NCBI GenBank assembly: GCA_016718315.1
Contig: JADKDV010000001.1
Location: forward strand, 1,116,001-1,180,000
Source of the DNA: Candidatus Obscuribacter sp.
GTDB taxonomy: Bacteria; Cyanobacteriota; Vampirovibrionia; Obscuribacterales; Obscuribacteraceae
DNA length: 64,000 nt
Reading direction: 5' to 3'
Both the position numbers and the translations under genes were made by a program. This document shows positions 53,906 through 62,413 of this stretch, in pieces (position 1 is the stretch's first letter; every line of letters starts with the position of its first letter). Below the pieces are notes generated by a model, which was not told where the DNA came from, searched no databases, and saw only the letters and a list, made by a program, of their open reading frames with translations.

Positions 53906-55909
53906 ATGAAGTCCGCCGCCGTAAATTTAGTAAGAAGAACTGCCAGTGTTTTATGCACTGCTACTGCTATTGGTGGCATGCTAGCTCTTACTGTCGGCCT
54001 TGAAGGCCAGGCTACCAAGCTCAATGCCAAACCTCTGCCCCATGCCGGTGCTTCCTCCACCTGGGATAGACCCACCAAAGATTTTGGCGCTGCTGACAGC
54101 GAAAACCCCAGAGAAGCTCTACCGCCAAGCCTCTGGTCATCCCGCCGTTCAGACTACCGCGATGATGCTAAACAAAAAAAAGAAGACGAAGAAAAACAAG
54201 CCAAACTAGCCAAAGAAAAGTCTGAAAAAGCCAAGCAAGATCAAATCAATGCCATAAACCAGTACAAACAATCTGGTATTGATGCCAACAACAAGGCGGT
54301 TGGTCTAGCCAGACAGGGACGCTGGCAAGAAGCTGTCGGTCAGGCCGAACTGGCTGTCAAAATCGATCCGGCTAATGAAGAGTTTAGAAAAAATCTTTCT
54401 GCTGCCCGCTGCGAATGTGGCAAACAAAGAATGGCTAAAGGCGACGTCACCGGTGCCGCGCATATGTTTCGCAAAGCTCTGGCGGCGCGCTCAGACAATG
54501 CCATGGCCGGCAACATGCTCAGTGCTGCCATCAAAAAAATGGGACTGGACCCGGCATTGGGCGATAATCGCATCGGTCTGGGAGATCAATTACAAGCAGC
54601 TGGAGACAAAGAGAGCGCTTATATCGAGTATCAGATTGCTTATCAAGTCGAACCCAATGCTCGCACATATACAAAGATGGGCGACATCAATGTCATCTTT
54701 CAGCAATATCCAACAGCCCTTAGCTGGTACAAAAACGCCATCACTAAAGATCCAGATTATGGTCCAGCCCACCGCGGACTGGGCTACCTTTATATAATGG
54801 CCAAAGATTTTCCTAATGCTGTATCTGAGTTGCGCAAAGCAGTGATTATCAATCCAGCGGATGCCGGAGCTGGACAATCTCTAGTAGAAATTTGGCGCAA
54901 ACAAGTCAGTGCACAGCCATCACTTGCCGAAAACCACCTTGGTCTAGGAGCGGCTCTGCAACTAACTGGAGACTTTGACGGAGCCGAATCAGAGTATGCT
55001 CAAGTAGAACAATTTGATAGACAAAATGCCAAGCTCGCTCCCGCTCGCAATAGCCTTGCTCGCGCTCGCAAGCACCGCGAAGCAGAAAAGCACAAAGAAG
55101 CGGCAGAGACATTTTTTAACCAGGGTCTTAAGGGTGAAGCACTCTCTGAGATGACTCAAGCACTGATGATTGAGCCTAATTCTTCCCGTTATAACTTTCA
55201 GATGGGCGAGTATCTAGAGGCAGCTGGCAATTACAATGCCGCTCTGCAAGCCTATCAAAAGAGCGTCATCATCGATCCCAAAAACGAAGAAGGGGCAAGA
55301 CGCATGCGGGACCTGATGTCGCGTGGTGCGGCCAGACCAAACCAACAACAACAATCTCCAGTCCAGCAAAACCAGGGCAATCAGGGGCAATCTCTAGCAC
55401 CACAACACAGTGCCACAGCACCTGCCAAAAATATGTTTGAAGGCACACCACAAGGACTGACTCGTCCTGATGCTCCGGCTTTTACTGGGGCGTTTCGCAC
55501 TCATGATGATCCTCAAGGTCGTCCAGTCAATCAATTTGCCGATAAGCGCGAAGTGATTAACACCGCCGAAAACAACTCAAGTCGCAAACCTCCAGTACAA
55601 GCCGCTAACAGCGACGCTAATAATCCAGTCTTAAAACAAGCAGCAGATTTAGAAATCAAAGGTGATTTTGCTGCCGCAGCGACATTGCTAAAACAAGCCC
55701 TGGATGCCAATTTACAGAGTCCAGAAGTGCACCACAGACTGGGTCTGACTCTGGTCAATCTCGGACAAACTAGCGAAGCACTATCTGAATTGCGCATTGC
55801 CAGTGCTCTTGATCCGGCCAACAAAACTTTTGCCGATGACCTGGCGAGAGTATTGCGTATTCACCAGCGCAGTCTGACCTCAGGCAGTGGTAGCGGAGAG
55901 GGTCAATGA
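53906..55909 (+). CDS. Exported TPR-repeat protein
   Basis: From the ATG at 53906 (GGAG upstream; a TTG at 53897 is also in frame) the protein is 667 residues. Residues about 10-40 form a signal or anchor segment. A Lys/Glu-rich helical stretch (KKEDEEKQAKLAKEKSEKAK) follows. TPR repeats run from about 125 to 465, with motifs such as GRWQEAVGQAELAVKIDPAN, YPTALSWYKNAITKDPDYGP and GNYNAALQAYQKSVIIDPKN. After a Gln/Pro-rich disordered linker a last TPR pair (GDFAAAATLLKQALDAN, GQTSEALSELRIASALDPAN) is present. TPRs mediate protein binding. The last four bases overlap the start of the rpoB-like gene. Confidence 0.88.
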   Translation: MKSAAVNLVRRTASVLCTATAIGGMLALTVGLEGQATKLNAKPLPHAGASSTWDRPTKDFGAADSENPREALPPSLWSSRRSDYRDDAKQKKEDEEKQAKLAKEKSEKAKQDQINAINQYKQSGIDANNKAVGLARQGRWQEAVGQAELAVKIDPANEEFRKNLSAARCECGKQRMAKGDVTGAAHMFRKALAARSDNAMAGNMLSAAIKKMGLDPALGDNRIGLGDQLQAAGDKESAYIEYQIAYQVEPNARTYTKMGDINVIFQQYPTALSWYKNAITKDPDYGPAHRGLGYLYIMAKDFPNAVSELRKAVIINPADAGAGQSLVEIWRKQVSAQPSLAENHLGLGAALQLTGDFDGAESEYAQVEQFDRQNAKLAPARNSLARARKHREAEKHKEAAETFFNQGLKGEALSEMTQALMIEPNSSRYNFQMGEYLEAAGNYNAALQAYQKSVIIDPKNEEGARRMRDLMSRGAARPNQQQQSPVQQNQGNQGQSLAPQHSATAPAKNMFEGTPQGLTRPDAPAFTGAFRTHDDPQGRPVNQFADKREVINTAENNSSRKPPVQAANSDANNPVLKQAADLEIKGDFAAAATLLKQALDANLQSPEVHHRLGLTLVNLGQTSEALSELRIASALDPANKTFADDLARVLRIHQRSLTSGSGSGEGQ

Positions 55910-58900
55910 GTTTTTACTTTCAAGCTCCAGACTTAGCCGAATTTCCACGCCGCTCTTACCGCCGCTTTTTGGAAGAAACCCTCGGCAATCTATTTGCCGA
56001 AATCTCTCCCATAACCAGTGACTATGCCCATCGCTTTGAGCTTACTTTTGTCGGACAAGACGGCAAAGTACACTGGAAGTTTGAAGATTACGCACCGGAT
56101 TCGGGTTATCCAACATCGCCTGAAATGGCCCGTAAATCAAACATGACTCATGCCAAAAGACTACTCATGGAAGTCTGGTTGAGAGACACTCAAACTGGCG
56201 AATTGCGCAAATCCACCGCCTATATGGGCGATCTGCCAGTAATTACCGACCGCGGTACTTTTGTCATTAACGGCTCAGAACGCGTTGTATTGGGACAGCT
56301 GGTGCGGGCACCAGGCATATATTTTAGCTCTATTGGACCAACCAGCTATAAAGCTTTGATGCTAGCCGAAATGGGAGCACCAGTAGCTTTTGAGCTTGAA
56401 CTCGATCCCAGCATGGGCAAAACCAGCCGGGCTAAATGTCGTATCAAACTACCTAAACGCTCCTGGGTCGCTGCCACCACAGTGCTTACTGCCATGGGCG
56501 TTGACACCGCCGACTTGCAAAAACGCATCGGCAATCTTTTGCAGCGCAATCGCATTGATTTTAAACCTATCTCGCAGACAGAAGCGCTCGGCACTATTGG
56601 CCGTGCCTGGAAACCTGATGGCGGTGGTGGTGCTAGCGGTGGTGCTACGGCCCTCAAAGAATTGACAGATAAACGGCGTTACTCGCTGGGCAAATTGGGA
56701 CGACGTCGTCTCAACAAAAAACTAGGCATCGAAGGCGAAAGCCACCAGATATCAGCCTCTGACATGCTGGCAGCAGTGGAATATCTCCTTGGACTGCCTC
56801 TCGATATGGGCACCATGGATAATATCGACTCTCTCGAAAACCGACATCTGCGCGGTGTGGGTGAGACGATGACGCGCAATGTCAGACCGGCGCTAGGTCA
56901 GATGACACGCTCTATCCGCACTCGTCTGGAATTAAACGAAGACGAAGAAATCGGCTCGCCAAACGAGTTACTTGATACCAGACCTTTTGCCAATGCCATC
57001 AGTAAATATTTTACCGGCAACCCGCTAGTACAATATCTCGACCAACAAAACCCTCTATCTGAGCTATCTCACAGACGGCGTATTACTTCGTTTGGTCCTG
57101 GTGGTATCGACCCTGCTGCTGCGCCTGTAGAGATGCGCGACATCCACCCCTCGCAAATTGGACGTGTCTGTCTGGTCGAATCTCCTGAAGGTAAAAACTG
57201 CGGCATGGTGTCATACATGGCTACGTACTGCCGCATCGACGATGATGGCTTTATGACAGTGCCTTACCGCCGCGTCGAAAACGGCATAGTTACTGACGAA
57301 GTAAAGTTTTTGGGACCAAGCGAAGACAAGCAACACACACTAGCACCACCAGATACCAAACTAGATGGCGACAAAATAATTGGACCGCTCGTTGCTGCTC
57401 GTCGTGGTGAGAGCTTTATGGAAGTGGCGCCAGAAGACGTAGATATGATCGGTATTGCCCCTCAGGGCTTTATCTCGGTAGGTAGCGGACTGATTCCATT
57501 TTTGGAACACGACGACGCCAACCGTGCTCTCATGGGCGGTGGCATGATGCGTCAGACTCTGCCTTTGATACGCCCCGAGAGGCCGCGTGTCGGTACCGGC
57601 ATGGAGCGTATCGTCGCTCGCTCCAGCGGTCACAGTGTGATTGCCAGAAGAGCCGGACGCGTCACTCGTGTAACTGCCAACGAAATAATCGTAACCCAGG
57701 CATCAGGCGAATCTCGCGGCTATAACTTAATACGTTATGACCGTACCAACCAGAATACTATTTTGGACCAGCGCCCCTCTGTAGTGGTCGGTCAGCAGGT
57801 CGAAGCAGGACAGATAATTGCTGATGGACCGGCTATTGATGCTGGTGAGTTATCGCTTGGTCGCAATTTGCTTATCGCCTTTATGCCCTGGAATGGCTAC
57901 AACTTTGAAGACGCTATCGTTGTACGCGAAGGTCTAATTAAAGACCACAAACTGAGCCATATCGAAATCGAAAAACATTCAGTAGGTGTGCACCAGACTC
58001 TGCGTGGTCCAGAAATTTTGACACCAGAACTGCCTAACGTTGGCGGTGGCGGTCTCGATCATCTCGATGATAGAGGTATCGCCAAAATAGGTAGTTATGT
58101 CAATCCAGGCGACATTCTGGTGGCAAAGCTGTCACCCAAAGAAGCTAAAGCGTTATCTGCCGAAGAAGAACTATTGCAAGCAATCTTTGGCAAAGTAGCA
58201 GAAGAAATGGGTGATACCAGTCTGCGCGTACCGCACGGCTCTGGCGGTCGTGTCATCGATGTACGCATCTTTACACCCGAGACTACACCTGAGTTAAAAG
58301 CAGGCATCATCTGCGAAATCGAAGTCTTGATAGCTAGACTATGTCCGCTGGAAGTGGGCGACAAACTGGCTGGCCGTCACGGCAACAAAGGTATTGTCTC
58401 GATTGTGGTCAAAGACTGCGACATGCCCTACCTGCCGGATGGCACTCCTGTAGATCTAGTGCTCAATGCTCTGGGCGTACCCAGCCGTATGAATGTCGGC
58501 CAGGTATTCGATACCCAGCTAGGGCTCTATGCTCAAATTCTCAACCGCTATTACCGCATCCACCAGTTTGACGAATCAATTGCTCCTGATGCGAGCTTCC
58601 GCCTGGTTACAGACGCTCTCAAAGAAGTACGCAAATTACCAGGCTATCACTGGATGGGCGAAGACGGCAAGGTATTGCTCACCGACGGCCGCACCGGTGA
58701 GCCTTTTGATAGACCAGTACTGGTGGGCAGACAGTACATGCTCAAACTCAACCAGCTAGTTTTGCACAAAATCAACGCCCGCTCTGGATTGGGCGGACCT
58801 TATGCCGCTGTCACCCAGCAACCCGTGGGCGGTAAAGCCAACCATGGCGGTCAACGTATGGGTGAAATGGAAGTCTGGGCCATCCAGGCTTATGGTGCAG

Positions 58901-59703
58901 CCACAGTGCTGCACGAAATGATGACCATTAAATCAGACGACATCCAGGGCAGACACCAGTCTTATGCCGATATGGTGCAGGGCAACCAGATTGAGCCTGG
59001 TGGCCGCACCGCCGCCTTTGATGGACTTTGTTGTGAAATCCGTGGACTTGGTATGGAAGTTACCCTGGGCAAAGTTGTGGATAGCTTCGAAGCCATTCCA
59101 CTTAAAGAAACTGGAGCTGCTAAAAAGGGTTTGAGTGGACAAGGTGGGAACACTACGAAGACTCTGGAAGAGCAATATCAGGTCTCAAAAGTGCATAAAT
59201 TGGAGTCGGAAGACGGCACCAAAATCCTCGAAATCGCCGCAGGGGAATACGTTCCAGTCACCAAGCCGGCAGCGCCTCCGGTAATCACTTCTTTGACAAG
59301 TGGTAAACACGGTGGGAAACCACGTATTGAAATGTCGGAGGAACCATTGTTTGATGACATAGACGAGAGCCCCTTGCTATCGTCTGAGGGCCAGTCTCCC
59401 GACAAAACCCCTTCTTTCGTAGACGACTTCATCAGTCAGATTGGTCTGGGTGATGATGACGAAGAAGAAAACCAACCACTCCCAGAACAAGCCCTTGCCT
59501 TAAGCGAGCTATTAACTGAAGAGATTGGAATGGCATTTTCTCCTGTAGGCATGCAATTCCCTTCACTATCTGAATTAGCACTCCTGGCCAGTGATCTTGT
59601 TAAAAAGAGTGAGCAAGAAAAACCAGCAAGTCCTCCAATACCGGCTAATGACTTGAGTGGTTACTTTAAAAGAAGACCAGGCACAGAGGGAGACTCTGGA
59701 TAA
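55906..59703 (+). CDS. Divergent RNA polymerase beta subunit (RpoB-like) with acidic C-terminal tail
   Basis: The 1265-residue protein follows bacterial RpoB for about 1055 residues: MGDLPVITDRGTFVINGSER (about 107), QYLDQQNPLSELSHRRRIT (about 376), ESPEGKNCGMV (about 425), FLEHDDANRALMGGGM (about 531), YNFEDA (about 665), GDKLAGRHGNKG (about 818) and GGQRMGEMEVWAIQAYGAA (about 981). The catalytic-centre acidic pair and lysines are kept. Differences from the usual sequence include RRISALGPGG to RRITSFGPGG, RERAG to PAAAP after it, ETPEGPNIGLI to ESPEGKNCGMV, and MGxNMQRQAVP to MGGGMMRQTLP. Residues about 1060-1265 are a unique acidic tail. It overlaps the TPR gene by ATGA, and no rpoC is nearby. 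I read it as a paralog or a highly diverged copy. Confidence 0.88.
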   Translation: MSFYFQAPDLAEFPRRSYRRFLEETLGNLFAEISPITSDYAHRFELTFVGQDGKVHWKFEDYAPDSGYPTSPEMARKSNMTHAKRLLMEVWLRDTQTGELRKSTAYMGDLPVITDRGTFVINGSERVVLGQLVRAPGIYFSSIGPTSYKALMLAEMGAPVAFELELDPSMGKTSRAKCRIKLPKRSWVAATTVLTAMGVDTADLQKRIGNLLQRNRIDFKPISQTEALGTIGRAWKPDGGGGASGGATALKELTDKRRYSLGKLGRRRLNKKLGIEGESHQISASDMLAAVEYLLGLPLDMGTMDNIDSLENRHLRGVGETMTRNVRPALGQMTRSIRTRLELNEDEEIGSPNELLDTRPFANAISKYFTGNPLVQYLDQQNPLSELSHRRRITSFGPGGIDPAAAPVEMRDIHPSQIGRVCLVESPEGKNCGMVSYMATYCRIDDDGFMTVPYRRVENGIVTDEVKFLGPSEDKQHTLAPPDTKLDGDKIIGPLVAARRGESFMEVAPEDVDMIGIAPQGFISVGSGLIPFLEHDDANRALMGGGMMRQTLPLIRPERPRVGTGMERIVARSSGHSVIARRAGRVTRVTANEIIVTQASGESRGYNLIRYDRTNQNTILDQRPSVVVGQQVEAGQIIADGPAIDAGELSLGRNLLIAFMPWNGYNFEDAIVVREGLIKDHKLSHIEIEKHSVGVHQTLRGPEILTPELPNVGGGGLDHLDDRGIAKIGSYVNPGDILVAKLSPKEAKALSAEEELLQAIFGKVAEEMGDTSLRVPHGSGGRVIDVRIFTPETTPELKAGIICEIEVLIARLCPLEVGDKLAGRHGNKGIVSIVVKDCDMPYLPDGTPVDLVLNALGVPSRMNVGQVFDTQLGLYAQILNRYYRIHQFDESIAPDASFRLVTDALKEVRKLPGYHWMGEDGKVLLTDGRTGEPFDRPVLVGRQYMLKLNQLVLHKINARSGLGGPYAAVTQQPVGGKANHGGQRMGEMEVWAIQAYGAATVLHEMMTIKSDDIQGRHQSYADMVQGNQIEPGGRTAAFDGLCCEIRGLGMEVTLGKVVDSFEAIPLKETGAAKKGLSGQGGNTTKTLEEQYQVSKVHKLESEDGTKILEIAAGEYVPVTKPAAPPVITSLTSGKHGGKPRIEMSEEPLFDDIDESPLLSSEGQSPDKTPSFVDDFISQIGLGDDDEEENQPLPEQALALSELLTEEIGMAFSPVGMQFPSLSELALLASDLVKKSEQEKPASPPIPANDLSGYFKRRPGTEGDSG

Positions 59704-59727
59704 AGAGTCACCCTAAAGAGGAAACAG

Positions 59728-60672
59728 ATGAAGCCCAGTTCGATTTCTAATGTATTAGAAATGCTCCGCAAAAAGCATCTGCCTTCCATGCTAGTTTTGG
59801 CACTCGCATCATTTTTAGCGCTGTCCACAAGCCCTGCGATGGCTCAATTTACAGCGCCTCAACCACCACCAATTGGCGCAGGCGACAATGCACCGCCTGT
59901 CAATCCTGGCGATACAGGTGGTATTCCGGCAGTCCCATCTGGTCAAGCTGATGTCACTTCTGGCACTAACTTCCCGGTAGGCACAGGAGCCGATCGCACT
60001 GTATATAGACTCTACAAACAAGATACCAATGGTCGTGGTCAACGTATGGTGCAGACCATCCGTCCTGATACTCTCACTCCCGAGCAGCAAGGTGCCATTA
60101 TGGGTATCCTCGGCGGTGCCGCAGGTAACGGCGCTCAATCAGTCGACGTCACCGTCTCGGACGCTCAGCTAGAGCAAATCAACGAAGCCATGGCTGCTTA
60201 TCCGCAGACTACAAACAATGGCGGTCGCAAACAAATCACCACTGATGCCCCCGCTGCCGGCAGACCACTGCCCGGTAGAGAGTCTATTTATAGCTTCCCT
60301 GGAGTAATCCCTACAGTAGCTACTTTTGGACGCTATCTGGTCATCCTGGGAGTGGTGGCAGCGACAATATTTATGGCTCTGGCAGCCTACTCCATGGTCA
60401 ACGGTGGTCAATATGGTGCCGCCCGGGTACTGGGAGCAGCCTCCGGTCTGTTTATGCTCCTGGCTGCCTACACCATCTGGAAGGTCGTCCAGATGAATAC
60501 ATTTAATGCAAACTCTGACCGTGCCGCAGAAATAAGAGCCAAAGCAGACGCAGCACCAGTCGGCAATGCCTTTATGCAATATCCTCAACTGCCAGCCACA
60601 CCGGCTATCAATCAGACCTCCACTGGCCGCTCTGGCGTACCTGTTCAACCGCTCTTTAACTCTGGCAACTAA
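59728..60672 (+). CDS. Exported protein with two C-terminal membrane helices (VirB2/TrbC-like topology)
   Basis: The 314-residue protein has a signal peptide (cut after AMA near residue 38), a Pro/Gly-rich segment, a small acidic domain (RPDTLTPEQQGAIMGILGG), and two adjacent hydrophobic helices at about residues 200-225 and 230-255 (YLVILGVVAATIFMALAAYS, AARVLGAASGLFMLLAAYTI). The pair with a short loop (MVNGGQYG) resembles TrbC/VirB2 pilins of type IV secretion, although the long N-terminal part does not. The similarity is topological only. AGAGGA precedes the ATG, and the gene starts 24 nt after the rpoB-like gene in the same unit. Confidence 0.7.
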   Translation: MKPSSISNVLEMLRKKHLPSMLVLALASFLALSTSPAMAQFTAPQPPPIGAGDNAPPVNPGDTGGIPAVPSGQADVTSGTNFPVGTGADRTVYRLYKQDTNGRGQRMVQTIRPDTLTPEQQGAIMGILGGAAGNGAQSVDVTVSDAQLEQINEAMAAYPQTTNNGGRKQITTDAPAAGRPLPGRESIYSFPGVIPTVATFGRYLVILGVVAATIFMALAAYSMVNGGQYGAARVLGAASGLFMLLAAYTIWKVVQMNTFNANSDRAAEIRAKADAAPVGNAFMQYPQLPATPAINQTSTGRSGVPVQPLFNSGN

Positions 60673-60677
60673 CCAAA

Positions 60678-61397
60678 ATGAAACTGCAAAAACTCTCTAG
60701 CAATCATAAAAAGTTAGCCTCACTGGTGCTCCTGGCAGTCAGTGCAGCAGCCGGTACTAGGGCGCTGGCAGCACCTGCAAACGAAATATTTAGTTCAATG
60801 CCGACTAAAACTACCAAAGTGCAACCACTGCCCAGAGTGATTAAACAGGCACCTCCGCCTCAGCCATCCAATCCAGTGGCAGCTCCCGGTGCTATGTCAA
60901 TGATGAATGGAGGAGATACTCCGGCTGGGCGCTTTTTTGAAGCGATGGACGATATTGCTTTTAGTGGTTTCCCCAGAGACAACGAACGATTTATATTGCA
61001 AGCTAAGTTCAACGAAGAGCTGGAAAAAGTAGAGCGCTGGACCAGCACAGCAAAAGTAGTCGCTAAGCGCTACCGTGACACAGCCAGAGCCCTGCGTGCC
61101 ATTGAGGTACCAGACAGTCGCAACGACCTGGCCCAATACAAAGACATGCGAGCTGAGTGGTTTGACAATGCTGCTGATGTCTACGAACAAATGTATAAGC
61201 CCAAAAGACCCGCTCAAACTATGGAGGAATTAGAAGAGCAGCTAGCAAAAGTGGACCGTGATGCGGATACTGTTGCGGCACAAAAGAAGACAATACTTAG
61301 CATGGATCGCAGCTTGAGAAAGCTGTACAGAGTGCATGCAGACAAACACACCGACTCTCTTACTGGATACGTGCAGGGCGATCAAAACCACAAATAA
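60678..61397 (+). CDS. Exported helical protein of unknown function
   Basis: The 239-residue protein has a signal peptide (LASLVLLAVSAAAGTRALA), a Pro-rich linker and a helical C-terminal domain of about 150 residues (FNEELEKVERWTSTAKVVAK, MRAEWFDNAADVYEQMYK, MEELEEQLAKVDRDADTVAA). No family is recognised. It begins 5 nt after the preceding gene, so translation is likely coupled. In this operon it may work with the membrane protein at 59728 in the envelope. Confidence 0.65.
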   Translation: MKLQKLSSNHKKLASLVLLAVSAAAGTRALAAPANEIFSSMPTKTTKVQPLPRVIKQAPPPQPSNPVAAPGAMSMMNGGDTPAGRFFEAMDDIAFSGFPRDNERFILQAKFNEELEKVERWTSTAKVVAKRYRDTARALRAIEVPDSRNDLAQYKDMRAEWFDNAADVYEQMYKPKRPAQTMEELEEQLAKVDRDADTVAAQKKTILSMDRSLRKLYRVHADKHTDSLTGYVQGDQNHK

Positions 61398-61461
61398 TTT
61401 CCTAATTTTCTTCCACCCACCCCCACCGCGCGAAAATCAACACCCAGAAGAGGCGATATAA

Positions 61462-62241
61462 ATGGCGATTCAATTAAATGAACGAGATCAGTTGATTTTT
61501 AAGCTGATTGATGAGCACGAAGTGCTGCTCGAAAAGCACATCTCCTGGTTTATCGCAGGGGATGACAAACCGGTTTTGATTAGAGACCGACTACGCAAAC
61601 TTTTTTATCTGGATTATTTGCTCTGCCACAGACATGGCAGCAAATTGCCCTGGTGGACTACACCCACTAAACCACTCGTCTATGTACTCTCATCCATGGC
61701 ACGCAAAGCCAACGGCTTTGAAGAAAACCAGGACGATGTGATGGACAACGATTTTCAAAGACACCATTTAGAGATTGCCAATCTGCGCATGCTTTTTTTG
61801 GTGGCTCAAAAAAATGGTCAAATCAAAAACTTCACCTGGACTACTTTTAAAAAGGACAGACAAAAAGACACCGGGCTCAACGCCAAAGTAACTTTTGAAG
61901 CAAATGGCAAAACAGTCACTCTTGGTCTGGTCAATCACTGGACCATGGTTGATGGTCTAAACGAAAAATTGACCAAGTCAGCAGTCAGCGAAGGACTGGA
62001 CCATACTCTGGTAATCGCCAGAGAAGAAGCCGACAAAAAAGGAGCACAAATGGCATTTGTCGCTCAGGGCTGTCTTTCTGATAAGGCACTTTTCAGCACC
62101 CACCAAGATCTTTACCGCGAAGGTATTCTTGATTCGGGCTGGCAAACTGCGCGGGGTGAGGCATTTAATCTGGCCAGTCAGACTGTAGTTACTGAGCCTG
62201 CCTTTATCTCCAACTACACAACACCACCAATCGCCGTTTAA
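61462..62241 (+). CDS. Replication-relaxation-like winged-helix protein
   Basis: The 259-residue protein starts LNERDQLIFKLIDEHEVLLE with RDRLRKLFYLDYLLCHRHG, the pattern of the replication-relaxation (Replic_Relax) family, in which an N-terminal winged helix precedes an alpha/beta domain. That family is common on conjugative plasmids and elements of Gram-positive bacteria and has been linked to plasmid replication and relaxation. The middle (HHLEIANLRMLFLVAQKNGQ) matches the family, and the C-terminal half is less conserved. AGAGGCG precedes the ATG. It is the last gene before the terminator at 62262. Confidence 0.65.
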   Translation: MAIQLNERDQLIFKLIDEHEVLLEKHISWFIAGDDKPVLIRDRLRKLFYLDYLLCHRHGSKLPWWTTPTKPLVYVLSSMARKANGFEENQDDVMDNDFQRHHLEIANLRMLFLVAQKNGQIKNFTWTTFKKDRQKDTGLNAKVTFEANGKTVTLGLVNHWTMVDGLNEKLTKSAVSEGLDHTLVIAREEADKKGAQMAFVAQGCLSDKALFSTHQDLYREGILDSGWQTARGEAFNLASQTVVTEPAFISNYTTPPIAV

Positions 62242-62261
62242 TCTTCAGTTTAATCTTCACT

Positions 62262-62292
62262 AAAACCAGTGGCACCTGCTGCCGCTGGTTTT
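62262..62292 (+). terminator. Rho-independent terminator of the TPR-rpoB operon
   Basis: AAAACCAGTGGCA and TGCCGCTGGTTTT pair over 13 bp with one mismatch around the loop CCTGC, followed by TT. It lies 20 nt after the stop of the replication-relaxation-like gene. Confidence 0.8.
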
Positions 62293-62313
62293 TGACTTGA
62301 GCGGGTATAACAT

Positions 62314-62342
62314 TTGACAGGAAAATGAGCAGGTACTAATAT
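62314..62342 (+). promoter_or_regulatory. Near-consensus sigma-70 promoter of the TadG-like gene
   Basis: TTGACA (62314-62319) and TAATAT (62337-62342) are exactly 17 bp apart. Start of transcription near 62349 would leave a leader of about 65 nt that contains a run of seven G (62397-62403) acting as an unusual ribosome site region. Confidence 0.75.
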
Positions 62343-62413
62343 AAATTATGAGCGGCGTCTAAGATTTGGCGATTTTTTGACGCATTTGGCGTTTTTGGGG
62401 GGGTCCAAAATTT

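Noticed and set aside
59728..62241. A full conjugation or type IV secretion locus
   Set aside because: No relaxase, coupling protein, VirB4 or other T4SS ATPase gene is in the window; only topological or family-level hints exist.
62348..62362. Four-codon leader peptide (ATG AGC GGC GTC TAA) before the TadG-like gene
   Set aside because: Too short to judge, with no ribosome site or attenuator-type codons.
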